A DNA stretch of 33,546 nucleotides from Oleispira sp. (GCA_016765295.1 JAESQF010000084.1:1-33546); one strand, 5' to 3'. Shown: positions 25,066-33,546, numbered from the stretch's first letter. The notes: a model not told the origin generated them from the letters alone. A program made the numbers and translations.

Positions 25066-26382
25066 TTATTTGAACAATAGTTTACCCGTACGAATTCTTT
25101 GAGGGTGATCTCCCACAGGAAAACTGGCGATTTCTTTCGCTTCATCAAATGAGATCACAGAAACACGGTCTTGTTCGCTTACTGATACATAGCAATATTT
25201 TCCATCGGCACTTTCGGTAGCCCAATAAGGCTTAGCGCCTAAAGGTGTCTCTGCAAGCTGGATAGTTTTATATTCAAAACTTTCGCGGTCTACGATGGCG
25301 GCATAACCCGACATAGTGGCGGCAACACATAACTTAGTGCCTTCACTATTCATGGCTAAACCATGGTGTGCGGAGTTCAGTTGGTAATCACGTAAGTTCA
25401 TGTCAGCAATTTCTTGTGGGATAGGCAGATCCATTTTACGAGTGATCTTTTGCTGCTCTACATCGTATTCAAAGAAGCCGTGGAAGAAAGAAACCTGCAT
25501 ATATACAAACTTACCATCGGGTGAAATAGCCATTGGACGAACAGCGCTATCAACCCAAGGAAAACCAAACTCTTCTAGTTTTTCACCAATATCGACACGC
25601 TGTAAAATTTCATAAGTATTGGCATCGACAATCTGAAATACTCGCTCGCCTTTAAGCCAATCTAACCAAGAGCTGGTGAAAGGCACGTACACTTTACCAA
25701 TGCTGGCGTGGAAGATGCGCTGGCCATCTTTTGAATAGGTACTTTCATGGGGCTGATCGCCGGAATCAAATTCCCCAATGATTTTTCCGGTGGCGGTATC
25801 AATCGCATGAACTTTACCGGCGGTCGAGGCAGAGACTAAAAAGGTTTTACCATCGGGTGAAATAGCCGAATGGTCTGAACGAGAACCTTCCACCTGAGTA
25901 CGCCAAATAATCTCACCACTATTCACATCCAAAGCGATGACATCAGCAAAACTTGGGCGAGAGATGAATAGGTGGCGGCCATCATTGGACGGAAACATGT
26001 CATCAACCATCTGGTGATGACCTTCTCCAATGACTTCTTTAATGAAAGTCGAAACGATACGGCGCTTGATCGTGCTGGTAAGTTCTTCTAAGCGTTCTGC
26101 TTTATCGGGAACGGCGTTTAACTTTTTAATGCGCTGATGAGTATGAGAATCATAGATGTCTATGGTGCCATCCCAGTTGTTACCGACTACGATCACGTCT
26201 CGAAGATCGGTATTTAGCTCAGGGGTACTCGTTTGAGTCACTGCGTCAGTGGTTTGGGGATTAACAGTGCTTGCTGTATCTGCAAATACGCTAGGCGCTG
26301 CAATCAGGCTGGTAGATAGCATGATACCAAGCGTAATCTGTATAATGCTACGCTCTTTGTTTTTATATTGTGAAATTGTCAT
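25066..26382 (-). CDS. Exported YncE-like beta-propeller protein
   Basis: A 438-residue periplasmic protein. The signal peptide is long (basic to residue 11, hydrophobic 14-30, cleavage after VFA at about 34), then a Thr/Ser/Pro-rich linker (35-56), then a beta-propeller of the YncE/YVTN type with repeated blades such as [40 protein letters not shown] and [13 protein letters not shown]. There is an unusual helical insert at about 90-120 after the first blade. Function unknown; such propellers often bind partners or ligands. AAGG precedes the ATG. It is a single transcription unit. Confidence 0.78.
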   Translation of the reverse strand: MTISQYKNKERSIIQITLGIMLSTSLIAAPSVFADTASTVNPQTTDAVTQTSTPELNTDLRDVIVVGNNWDGTIDIYDSHTHQRIKKLNAVPDKAERLEELTSTIKRRIVSTFIKEVIGEGHHQMVDDMFPSNDGRHLFISRPSFADVIALDVNSGEIIWRTQVEGSRSDHSAISPDGKTFLVSASTAGKVHAIDTATGKIIGEFDSGDQPHESTYSKDGQRIFHASIGKVYVPFTSSWLDWLKGERVFQIVDANTYEILQRVDIGEKLEEFGFPWVDSAVRPMAISPDGKFVYMQVSFFHGFFEYDVEQQKITRKMDLPIPQEIADMNLRDYQLNSAHHGLAMNSEGTKLCVAATMSGYAAIVDRESFEYKTIQLAETPLGAKPYWATESADGKYCYVSVSEQDRVSVISFDEAKEIASFPVGDHPQRIRTGKLLFK

Positions 26383-26664
26383 CTGTGTACCTTGAATTAC
26401 TCACTCATTACATAGAGAAATCTTGTAGTTACTTTTATCGTTATTCATATTATGGATCTACTGTACCAAGAGTTTTAGGTGATTGCAGTGGCCGATAAAG
26501 ACAAAGGGATTGACTATAGCGGCCACTTTATTAGTCTCAATTTGAAATGACCTTTGGGCTGTAGAGATTATTTAAGATTGAGTAGGGCTGTATTAATTAA
26601 ACCAAGACAACCACACTTAATAGTAATAGAAGAAGGATAATCGAGTTATATAAAAGCGTTTAGT
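26383..26664. other. 282-bp gap between the beta-propeller and acyltransferase genes
   Basis: No convincing ORF. The one structure is a dyad AGTGGCCG (26487-26494) and CGGCCACT (26520-26527) with 25 bases between arms, standing out as GC-rich in AT-rich DNA. It may belong to the beta-propeller promoter region or end the acyltransferase transcript. No T tract adjoins it on the minus strand. Confidence 0.4.
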
Positions 26665-27834
26665 TTATCTCTTCGTTTTGTTTAATAATGTATTCTTTAT
26701 TTTTCTTAGTACCGTGATTTCTTTAAAACGAATCTTTAATGCTTTCGCGAAGCTTAAAAATGTTCCTATTAGGCTCGGTTTAAATAACCAATAATTGTAA
26801 AATGGTCGCCTTTGCATGTTCCAATTATCATACCAATCTTGGCTGGTCATTAAGTCTATCTGGGTGATATTGCCATTACTGGAAGCGCTCTCTATTAATT
26901 TTTCCATTAACATGCCACCTGGTGAATAGCGACGGTGCGCTTCGTCATAGCCTAATTTCCAGAGTAATGTACTTCCCATAAAATCGATGGCCAGATTAGC
27001 AGCGATTGCCTTGCCTTCTAATTCCAATATGTGAAATCTTAACCATCCTTTGCTTGCTAACTTGGCAGACAACTTACGATAAAACTCCATGGTTTTGATA
27101 TTACTTTTAATCGATGTACCTTCAGTACCTTTCCAGCATGCATGCTCTACATCGGCAAAAACATCGAGATTAGTGATGTCGATGGCATTGCTATTATTAA
27201 TAATGTATTTAACGTCGGAATGCCGAGAGAGTTTATTTTTAGCTTTATTAAGGTTGGCTTTAAAGTTTTTCTTTAATGATGAACGGTAATTTTGATAATT
27301 TTCAGGAATTTCAAGAGATGCACCACTTTCGCAATATTCTTGTATGCACGATAGAGTCTTATTTTGATACAGCTGCTTAAATGCCGTTGAAATACCGTCA
27401 ATCCGATAGAACTCAAAAAAATCAGCGCGTGGGGTGATTTCAAGCGCTTTTTCTATCATCATTTGAGCAAGATTGAGCTGGTCTTTAGCATGGGTATTTG
27501 TTGAGTCCATGACCATATCGATTGATAGTGTTTGGTCATCATTTGGAGTCGTAAGGTAATAGCGAGAAAGCCCTAAGAAGCGATAGGGAATAACGACAGT
27601 TGGTAATACAGCGATTAGTTGCCCAGCGTGGAAAGAGGCTATAACAAACCAGGATTGTTTTTCTGTAATGCAGCATTCAAAAAATGCGGAAAGCCAGCTA
27701 TAAGTCATCAATGGACTTTTATGTGGCATCGTCTGAGCCAATAAATCCCAGGCTGGCCCTATCTTAGATAGCTCTTGTAGATTACGATATAGTCGTATTT
27801 CGATATTGTTCTCTGATATCACTTGTTTGCCCAT
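26665..27834 (-). CDS. CelD/BcsL-type GNAT acyltransferase
   Basis: A 389-residue cytoplasmic protein of the Acetyltransf_6 (CelD/FemAB-like) group: N-terminal GPAWDLLAQTMPHKSPLMTYSWLSAFF is the family signature, followed by a double GNAT fold with WLRFHILELEGKAIAANLAIDF and the cofactor-lobe segment YSPGGMLMEKLIESA near 300. The C-terminus is a basic tail. Relatives act in exopolysaccharide, cellulose or lipid modification; the substrate here is unknown. The gene is AT-rich. The ATG is preceded by AAGG with no spacing, a poor site, and immediately upstream is a degenerate copy of its own first 20 codons. Confidence 0.8.
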   Translation of the reverse strand: MGKQVISENNIEIRLYRNLQELSKIGPAWDLLAQTMPHKSPLMTYSWLSAFFECCITEKQSWFVIASFHAGQLIAVLPTVVIPYRFLGLSRYYLTTPNDDQTLSIDMVMDSTNTHAKDQLNLAQMMIEKALEITPRADFFEFYRIDGISTAFKQLYQNKTLSCIQEYCESGASLEIPENYQNYRSSLKKNFKANLNKAKNKLSRHSDVKYIINNSNAIDITNLDVFADVEHACWKGTEGTSIKSNIKTMEFYRKLSAKLASKGWLRFHILELEGKAIAANLAIDFMGSTLLWKLGYDEAHRRYSPGGMLMEKLIESASSNGNITQIDLMTSQDWYDNWNMQRRPFYNYWLFKPSLIGTFLSFAKALKIRFKEITVLRKIKNTLLNKTKR

Positions 27835-27905
27835 CCTTAGGTCACTCTTGTAAATTGCTATATACGTATATCGATACTGTTCGCTAATATCACTTGCTTA
27901 CCCAT
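27770..27905 (-). repeat. Tandem degenerate duplication of the acyltransferase 5' end
   Basis: Bases 27842-27905 repeat 27770-27834, a 71-base period. The 35 bases covering the start codon agree at about 30 positions. On the minus strand the extra copy reads MGKQVILANSIDIRI then TAG, against MGKQVISENNIEIRL in the intact gene; further on it is frameshifted. The copy's end lies 7 bases before the intact ATG. Confidence 0.8.
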
Positions 27906-27962
27906 CAGTGCGATTGGCACGTATCGATTGAGCATAGTACATGGATATTGGCAGGAAAGAGC

Positions 27963-29177
27963 TTACATAAACAGCGCTAGAATCTCATTCAAAAATAGGC
28001 TGCCTTTAGCAGAGGTTTTTATTTCTTCGCTGCCGTCTTCTAGCAGGTGTTTTTCCAGCAGGCCTTTTTCAATTGCCGCATTGATGCCACTGGCGATGGT
28101 AGTCAGTGGATAACCTGTTCTTTGCTCAAATAAATTCAAATCAAAGCCTTGCTGTAAACGTAAGGCATTCATTAAAAACTCTAAGCCTATATCTTCGTTC
28201 TGAATCGACTCTTTACCCGCTAGAAAGCTCTTTCCCTTCTGCTTAGCATCGTCTGTTGCAGCATAGAGGAAGTCTTTTGGCGCACGAGTTTTCCATGTTC
28301 GTAAAACGGGAGACGCGGTGAGGCTTTCCGGAGCATTAACTAAGTCCGTTACCTTGCCGTGAGCGCCAGCGCCAATGCCTAAATAATCACCGAACTGCCA
28401 ATAGTTTAAATTGTGCGTCGCTTGCTTGCCTGCTTGTGCGTAAGCCGAAACTTCATATTGCACAAAACCATGCTTGGCTAATAAAGCTTGTCCTGCTTCT
28501 TGAATGTCCCACAGGGTTTCGTCTTCGGGTAATACTGGCGGACGTTTAAAGAACTCAGTATTCGGTTCAATAGTGAGTTGATACCAAGACATGTGCGTTG
28601 GGCCAAGGTCTATGGCTTGCTGAATATCGGCTAACGCTTGGGCTTCAGATTGGTCGGGTAAACCGTGCATCAGGTCGATATTAAAATTATCGAAGCCTGC
28701 TGCTCTGGCCATGTTAATTGCGGCGACTGCTTGCTGACCATCGTGAATGCGGCCAAGGTGTTTTAGCTGATGATCGGCAAAACTTTGCACGCCAATGGAA
28801 AGGCGATTAATACCGAGCTTGCGATAACCGGCAAACTTTTCTGCTTCGAAGGTACCTGGATTGGCTTCCATGGTAATTTCGATGTCCTTAACAAATGTTA
28901 CTTTTTCTTGTAAACCTGTCAGTAAATTCTTATAAGCTTCAACACTCAATAGCGAAGGCGTGCCACCCCCGATAAAAATGGTTTGAATCTCGCGCCCTTG
29001 TACATAAAGAAGGTCTGCTTCTAAGTCGTCTAACAACGCCTGAATATACTCAGCTTCCGGAATGTGTGCTTCTGCTTTGTGAGAGTTGAAGTCGCAGTAA
29101 GGACACTTACGCACGCACCAAGGCACGTGAATATAAAGCGATAACGGTGGCAGACTCATGTTAGAAAGAGACGACAT
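27963..29177 (-). CDS. hemW: HemW, radical SAM haem chaperone
   Basis: HemW (formerly called anaerobic coproporphyrinogen oxidase-like) binds haem and a 4Fe-4S cluster. The 404 residues begin with LSLYIHVPWCVRKCPYCDF carrying the radical-SAM cysteines C21, C25 and C28; FIGGGTPSLL, ITMEANPGTF, RLSIGVQSF and LMHGLPDQ follow in the usual order. The HNLNYW segment near 255 replaces the longer HemN C-terminus. The ATG shares a base with the upstream yheS stop (TAATG), so translation is coupled. A second in-frame ATG at 29159 is possible. Confidence 0.94.
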   Translation of the reverse strand: MSSLSNMSLPPLSLYIHVPWCVRKCPYCDFNSHKAEAHIPEAEYIQALLDDLEADLLYVQGREIQTIFIGGGTPSLLSVEAYKNLLTGLQEKVTFVKDIEITMEANPGTFEAEKFAGYRKLGINRLSIGVQSFADHQLKHLGRIHDGQQAVAAINMARAAGFDNFNIDLMHGLPDQSEAQALADIQQAIDLGPTHMSWYQLTIEPNTEFFKRPPVLPEDETLWDIQEAGQALLAKHGFVQYEVSAYAQAGKQATHNLNYWQFGDYLGIGAGAHGKVTDLVNAPESLTASPVLRTWKTRAPKDFLYAATDDAKQKGKSFLAGKESIQNEDIGLEFLMNALRLQQGFDLNLFEQRTGYPLTTIASGINAAIEKGLLEKHLLEDGSEEIKTSAKGSLFLNEILALFM

Positions 29178-31132
29178 TATTCAGCGGCTTCCATTTCTTC
29201 ACTCAGTTCCATCCACTGCATTTCAACGTCTTCCATTTCGCTTTTGGCATCACCTTGCTGTTGCAGTATTTTTTGTAAATCGGCTTTACGCTCGGCTTCA
29301 TACAAGGCGGTATCGCCGAGTTGATTTTCGGATTCATCTAAAATGCTTTGTAATTTTTCCATGCGAGTATCAAGTTTATTTAACTCTTTGCGCATCGGGG
29401 CTAAACGCGCACGACGTTCAGCGTCTAATCGTTTTTGTTCTTTACGATCTTGAGCGCTTGAGCCCGCCGCTTTATTTTCGCTAGTACCAGAACCTTGACT
29501 GTCCGCAGAGTTTGGATTTGTCGCTAACTGACCTGCATTAAATCCAGATGCAGCTTGCTTGGCTTGAACGTGTTTATGGTAATCGTCTAGGTCACCTTCA
29601 AACAGAGCTACCTTGCCATCTTCAACCAACCAATATTCATCCACTGTCGCTTTTAATAAGTGACGGTCGTGGCTCACCAGAACAATTGCCCCAGCAAAGG
29701 TTTGCAGCGCCATGGTAAGGGCTTCACGCATATCAATATCAAGGTGGTTAGTTGGCTCATCCATAATCAATAGATTAGGCTTTTGCCAAGCGACTAAAGC
29801 CAAGGCTAAACGCGCTTTCTCACCACCGGAAAAAGGTTCACAAGCTTCCAGTGCTTTTTCACCGCGGAAATCAAAGCCGCCTAAAAAGTTACGCACTTCT
29901 TGGTCTGTTGCTGATGGAGTAATACGCTGAATCATCAGCATTGGACTGGCTTTCACATCAAGGGTTTCTAACTGGTGCTGAGCGTAATAACCCAGTTTTA
30001 AATGCTCACCTTCATGACGCTTGCCCGATAGCTGTGGCAGCTCTTCACACAAGGTTTTAATTAAGGTCGATTTACCTGCGCCGTTTGCACCTAATAAACC
30101 AATACGATGCCCAGGCACCAAAGAAATATTTTGATTTTCTAAAATGGCAACGGCTGTGCCGCCATTCTTACCTTGATAGCCAATATCTGCGGTTTCAAGA
30201 TTTAATAACGGCGTCGAAACTTTATCAGCACAGGTGAATGAAAAACTAAACGGTGAATCGACATGGGCAGGGGCAATCAGCTCCATACGTTCTAATTCTT
30301 TCATTCGGCTTTGCGCTTGCTTGGCTTTACTGGCTTTGGCTCTAAAGCGAGTAACAAATTTTTCAATCTCAGCGATACGTACTTGCTGTTTATCATGCAT
30401 TACTTGTTGCTGGGCTAAACGCTCTGCGCGAATACGTTCGTAAGCACTGTAGTTACCCGGATAGCTGGTGAGCGTCTGCTGGTGTAGGTGAACAATATGA
30501 TCGGCGACACCATCGATGAAATCCCGGTCGTGAGAAATAAAGACCAAGGTGCCCTGATACTTATTTAACCATTGCTCTAACCAAAGAGTCGCGTCTAAAT
30601 CTAAGTGGTTGGTTGGCTCATCGAGTAATAATAAATCGGAGGGAGTCATCAACGCTTGAGCTAGGTTTAAGCGAATACGCCAGCCCCCAGAGAAACCTGA
30701 TACCGGCTTGATCATGTCACTTTGCTTAAAGCCTAAACCGTGTAATAGCTGCTCGGCTTGGACTTTAATATTGTAGCCATTATGCGCATCCATCTTGCTA
30801 TGCCAGTTGGCCAGTTCATTATCGCAGGTGGTGGTTTCAATGCCGTGCTCAATTTCGCGGTAGATCTTATCCCCATCAATCACATAATCAACAGCACAGC
30901 GGTCAGTGGCTTCAACTTCTTGCGCCATGTGGGCAATGCGCCAGCCAGTCGGTAAATATAACTCACCCTCTTCAACGCCTAATTCACCTAACAATAGAGC
31001 AAATAAGCTAGACTTACCTGCTCCGTTCGGGCCAATTAGGGCGAGTTTTTGGCCATCATGAATTCTCAAATCTGCATGTTTTAGCAGAGGTTTGATACCA
31101 CGGTGTAATGAAACCTGATTAAATTCGATCAT
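29177..31132 (-). CDS. yheS: ABC-F ATPase YheS
   Basis: A 651-residue cytoplasmic ABC-F protein with two ATPase domains and no membrane part: Walker A GPNGAGKSS at 34-42 and GANGAGKST near 348-356, signatures FSGGWRIRLNLAQAL and FSGGEKARLALAL, and two DEPTNHLD Walker B motifs. Between them is the linker FVTRFRAKASKAKQAQSR typical of ribosome-associated ABC-F proteins. The C-terminal coiled coil (about 555-645) matches YheS. Members act on stalled ribosomes. It starts 38 bases from the divergent TIGR02444 gene, the common gammaproteobacterial arrangement, and is coupled to hemW. Confidence 0.93.
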   Translation of the reverse strand: MIEFNQVSLHRGIKPLLKHADLRIHDGQKLALIGPNGAGKSSLFALLLGELGVEEGELYLPTGWRIAHMAQEVEATDRCAVDYVIDGDKIYREIEHGIETTTCDNELANWHSKMDAHNGYNIKVQAEQLLHGLGFKQSDMIKPVSGFSGGWRIRLNLAQALMTPSDLLLLDEPTNHLDLDATLWLEQWLNKYQGTLVFISHDRDFIDGVADHIVHLHQQTLTSYPGNYSAYERIRAERLAQQQVMHDKQQVRIAEIEKFVTRFRAKASKAKQAQSRMKELERMELIAPAHVDSPFSFSFTCADKVSTPLLNLETADIGYQGKNGGTAVAILENQNISLVPGHRIGLLGANGAGKSTLIKTLCEELPQLSGKRHEGEHLKLGYYAQHQLETLDVKASPMLMIQRITPSATDQEVRNFLGGFDFRGEKALEACEPFSGGEKARLALALVAWQKPNLLIMDEPTNHLDIDMREALTMALQTFAGAIVLVSHDRHLLKATVDEYWLVEDGKVALFEGDLDDYHKHVQAKQAASGFNAGQLATNPNSADSQGSGTSENKAAGSSAQDRKEQKRLDAERRARLAPMRKELNKLDTRMEKLQSILDESENQLGDTALYEAERKADLQKILQQQGDAKSEMEDVEMQWMELSEEMEAAE

Positions 31133-31170
31133 AATCTTTCAGAATACTTTAATAAAAGAGGGTATAGCAT

Positions 31171-31710
31171 TTGTCTGAATCAAAAGACGACTCAATAATT
31201 GGTGGGCATTTTGCCACAAATCCGCCTGCGAGCCCACTTGAAAACCCATCCCGCGACCATCTAGACAGCCCGCTTTGGCGCTATGCTTGTCAGGTATACT
31301 CGCAGCAAGGTGTGGAAGCGACCTTGTTGAAATTGCAAGATGATCATGGGGCAGATATTAACTTGATTCTGCAAGCCTTGTGGCTAGCTAATGAGGGGCG
31401 CAGTTGGACGAAAGATTGTATTCCTGCCAATTATGAAAAATGGATGATCGAACAGGTGCTGCCGTTACGACGGGTGCGCCGTAGTATGAAGACGGACTGG
31501 GTAGGCTATGAGGATTTCCGCCAGCAGGTGAAAAAGCTGGAGCTTAAAGCTGAGCAATATGCGTTGGCGATGTTGTATTTAAATACAGAGGGATCGGCAA
31601 CTGAGTCTGCCGCGGAAAAAGTCAGCTTAGCAGGGCAGAATATGCGTACCCTGGCAGAGTATTTGGCAATCGAAAATACTCTACTACAGGATATTGTTCC
31701 TTATGCCTAA
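31171..31710 (+). CDS. TIGR02444 family protein
   Basis: A 179-residue cytoplasmic protein with the TIGR02444 (DUF2390) pattern: SPLWRYACQVYSQQGVEATLLKLQDDHGADINLILQALWLA, then WMIEQVLPLRRVRRSMKT. The start codon is TTG at 31171, supported by GAGGG eight bases upstream; the next in-frame ATG would remove the conserved region. The first 30 residues are a polar extension. It is divergent from yheS, its usual neighbour. Function unknown. Its TAA overlaps by three bases the stop of the convergent kinase gene. Confidence 0.85.
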   Translation: MSESKDDSIIGGHFATNPPASPLENPSRDHLDSPLWRYACQVYSQQGVEATLLKLQDDHGADINLILQALWLANEGRSWTKDCIPANYEKWMIEQVLPLRRVRRSMKTDWVGYEDFRQQVKKLELKAEQYALAMLYLNTEGSATESAAEKVSLAGQNMRTLAEYLAIENTLLQDIVPYA

Positions 31711-32933
31711 ATCGATGGTGCCTGAATGATAGGTTCCTGCTTATTTTCATGAGCACGGGTTATTAAATTAGCCGGTAAATGAATAGTGAAGCTAGTCCCT
31801 TGATCTAGGATGCTTTTACATACTAGCTCCCCTTTTAAATGGCTCACAGTATTGTACAAAATTGTCATACCCAGTCCGGTATGGCCTTCTACACGTTTAG
31901 TTGTATAAAACGGATTAAATACTTTCTCGACCTGCTCCTCGTCCATGCCTAGGCCATTATCGGAATACTTTATTAATAACGAACCATCAGCGTCGAGCAT
32001 AATATTCAACTCTATTAGCCCTTGTGCAGGATTGGTAAAAGCATGGATGGCAGAATTCTCCATTAAATTAGTCAGGATATGAATAATACTACTGGGGTTA
32101 GCGGTTATCATTATGTCTGGTGGGCAATTAAATTCTATATTCGAGGGTGTTAATTTGAGCTTACTTGATAGAACACTGATTAGATCGACTAAATAGTCTT
32201 TTAGATCAAAGCAAAAATCATCGTCGCGTTTTTGATTAACGGCAATGTTTTTGAAAACCTCAACCAAGTTGGCAGTTTGATTGAGGTTTTTATATATTAA
32301 TTCGATGCCATCCGATAATTCATCAAATAATTGAGTAGAGTCTTGTGGGGTTAACTTTGTTTTTTTCCCCCACTCAATTCTTTCTTGTAGATAGCTGGCC
32401 GAGGTTATACCAATGCCAATGGGGGTATTTAACTCGTGGGCAATACCGCCCACTAGATTACCTAGGGAGGCTAGTTTCTCTGATTCAATAATATGTTTTT
32501 GCGCAGACTTTAACTTGTTTAGTGAAATAGATAGCGCTTCGTTCTTTTTCTTTAACATGGACGGGCTGGCGAGGCCGAGAAAAAAAGGCAAGATAAACCA
32601 AATGAGAATGCCGGTGAAGAAAGAACTGGTCGCGGTGATGGCTTTTGATATGGCTGAAATACCGTATATAGGTTCCCAGATCACTATGGCACTAATGAGA
32701 TGGGTGGTACCGCAGGCCATAAATATAATGGACCCCGCTAGAACAAAAAACCAAGGATAGGGCAAATCAGTTCGTTTGTTGACAAAATAAATGAAAGCCA
32801 AGGTTATTGAATAGTAAGATAATGCGGTGACGATATCTGAGGCGACTGAGGTCCAGAGAATATCGGGTTGCCAAAGGTAGCACATACCGTGGGGCATGAA
32901 TTTTTCGTAATCAAAGAAAGAATCGCTGTTCAT
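31707..32933 (-). CDS. Orphan sensor kinase with ethylene-receptor-like membrane domain
   Basis: A 408-residue histidine kinase. Residues 25-120 form three transmembrane helices resembling the ethylene-binding domain of plant ETR1 and cyanobacterial Etr1: D33 and Y40 (ETR1 D25, Y32), I43 (I35), IYFV in the first helix end, PY-W in the loop, and CGTTHLI with C74 and H78 (copper ligands C65 and H69). The residue at the P36 position is Thr. A short coiled coil (125-150) leads to the H-box GGIAHELNTPIG (H166), N-box NLMENSAIHAF, DNGLGMD and GHTGLGM. No response regulator adjoins. AGGAAG precedes the ATG. Ethylene binding is not shown; related domains may sense other ligands. Confidence 0.85.
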   Translation of the reverse strand: MNSDSFFDYEKFMPHGMCYLWQPDILWTSVASDIVTALSYYSITLAFIYFVNKRTDLPYPWFFVLAGSIIFMACGTTHLISAIVIWEPIYGISAISKAITATSSFFTGILIWFILPFFLGLASPSMLKKKNEALSISLNKLKSAQKHIIESEKLASLGNLVGGIAHELNTPIGIGITSASYLQERIEWGKKTKLTPQDSTQLFDELSDGIELIYKNLNQTANLVEVFKNIAVNQKRDDDFCFDLKDYLVDLISVLSSKLKLTPSNIEFNCPPDIMITANPSSIIHILTNLMENSAIHAFTNPAQGLIELNIMLDADGSLLIKYSDNGLGMDEEQVEKVFNPFYTTKRVEGHTGLGMTILYNTVSHLKGELVCKSILDQGTSFTIHLPANLITRAHENKQEPIIQAPSI

Positions 32934-32954
32934 ACATACTTCCTAGAACTGAAA

Positions 32955-32980
32955 TTAGTAGTTAACTTAGTAATTTAGTA
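32955..32980 (-). promoter_or_regulatory. Three TTAGTA/TACTAA words upstream of the sensor kinase
   Basis: TTAGTA occurs at 32955-32960, 32967-32972 and 32975-32980, on the upstream side of the kinase gene. It may be a direct-repeat operator; the region is AT-rich, so chance is possible. Confidence 0.3.
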
Positions 32981-33092
32981 GGGTATGTATAGACGATATA
33001 TGACAATGGTGAATAATCTAATTTTTGTAATTAATTTCAGTTTAAAACTAGGTTAAAGATCAAATCATTATTAACAAACATTAGTAATTCGT

Positions 33093-33546
33093 TTATGGAA
33101 TAACCGTTTTTTTCCTCCTCGCTAATAGCCACAACATCAAAGCTGCGCCCATACCTGCAGTGCCTAATATCATGGCCATGATCATAATCTGATAGCGTAC
33201 GGCGATTAATGGTGAAACCCCAGACAGAATTTGCCCCGTCATCATACCGGGTAAGGCAACGATACCAACGGCTAATAGGCTATTAATCTGTGGAATCATA
33301 GCCGCATGAAAAGCGCTTAAGCGTGCTTTATCTTTTGTCTGACCATTGTGCACTTCGCTATGATAGCGCTCAGCAGCTAAACTTATCGCGTTCATGGTAT
33401 TGGCAAAATACATCCCTGCTAATGGGATTAATAATTGCGGTTGAAACCAATCATCAGCTTTCAATACTAACATCAGTGAAATAGCTAAATGCAATCCTAC
33501 CGAGCAAGCCAAGGCGATAATTGCGGCGGGTAAATAGCCTTTATGA
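33093..33546 (-). CDS. FetB/YbbM-type ABC transporter permease (C-terminal part)
   Basis: The frame is open to the right window edge, so only the C-terminal 150 residues are seen; an internal TTG at 33512 is not the true start. Membrane helices alternate with family segments: PLAGMYFANTMNAISLAAER, then FHAAMIPQINSLLAVGIVALPGMMTGQILSG and AVRYQIMIM, which are diagnostic of the UPF0014/FetB family. In E. coli FetAB is a proposed iron exporter linked to oxidative-stress resistance; an ATPase partner would lie outside the window. The C-terminus ends in a basic RRKK segment. Confidence 0.88.
   Translation of the reverse strand, partial: HKGYLPAAIIALACSVGLHLAISLMLVLKADDWFQPQLLIPLAGMYFANTMNAISLAAERYHSEVHNGQTKDKARLSAFHAAMIPQINSLLAVGIVALPGMMTGQILSGVSPLIAVRYQIMIMAMILGTAGMGAALMLWLLARRKKTVIP

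Noticed and set aside
27928-28113. Plus-strand 61-codon frame at the end of hemW
   Set aside because: Mostly antisense to hemW and without a ribosome site.
32413-32760. 115-codon frame antisense to the sensor kinase
   Set aside because: Shadow of the kinase membrane and H-box region.

Overview
The window looks like a chromosomal core segment of a marine gammaproteobacterium of the Oceanospirillales/Pseudomonadales type (Oleispira/Bermanella/Oceanobacter-like is my guess from protein flavour and moderate AT content; no rRNA is present to settle it). Gene order follows Pseudomonas closely: glnK-amtB, sutA, HAD phosphatase, DUF484, dapF, lysA, lptM, cyaA, argH, algZ-algR, hemC-hemD-hemX-hemY, then ubiD. 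No tRNA, rRNA, insertion sequence, prophage or CRISPR array is visible, and no gene-free stretch exceeds about 290 bases.

Region by region: (1) 1-3.6 kb is a nitrogen-assimilation block: the end of urtD and all of urtE (urea ABC transporter), then a TorF-type porin, glnK and amtB behind a good sigma-54 promoter. (2) 3.7-4.9 kb holds a DUF4124 protein, a SutA-type RNA polymerase-binding protein and an unlisted 39-residue membrane protein. (3) 4.9-8.7 kb (minus) is the lptM-lysA-dapF-DUF484-HAD operon (lysine/peptidoglycan precursor synthesis); xerC and cyaY, usual neighbours, are absent. (4) 8.7-13.1 kb (minus) carries cyaA and argH, separated by a strong terminator that shows where cyaA really starts. 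(5) 13.2-19.3 kb (plus) is algZ-algR followed by hemCDXY (tetrapyrrole synthesis), ending in a two-way terminator. (6) 19.3-21.9 kb (minus) is ubiD plus a ferredoxin/flavin reductase. (7) 22.0-24.1 kb (plus) is DUF423, trmB, a PA4642-family protein and a small outer-membrane-like protein. (8) 24.1-27.9 kb (minus) is an AT-rich accessory stretch: a solute-binding protein, a beta-propeller protein and a CelD-type acyltransferase, with two sequence scars (a C-terminal fragment of a second solute-binding gene and a duplicated 5' end of the acyltransferase gene). (9) 28.0-31.7 kb is the coupled pair yheS-hemW (minus) and a divergent TIGR02444 gene. (10) 31.7-33.5 kb (minus) has an orphan sensor kinase whose membrane domain resembles plant ethylene receptors, and a partial FetB-type permease running off the edge.

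The items most worth following up are the ethylene-receptor-like kinase, the twin hairpins with interchangeable arms between glnK and amtB, the two gene scars in the accessory stretch, the SutA homologue lacking the acidic N-terminus, and the 39-residue membrane protein. All family assignments are from recognition of motifs and gene order; no database search was run.
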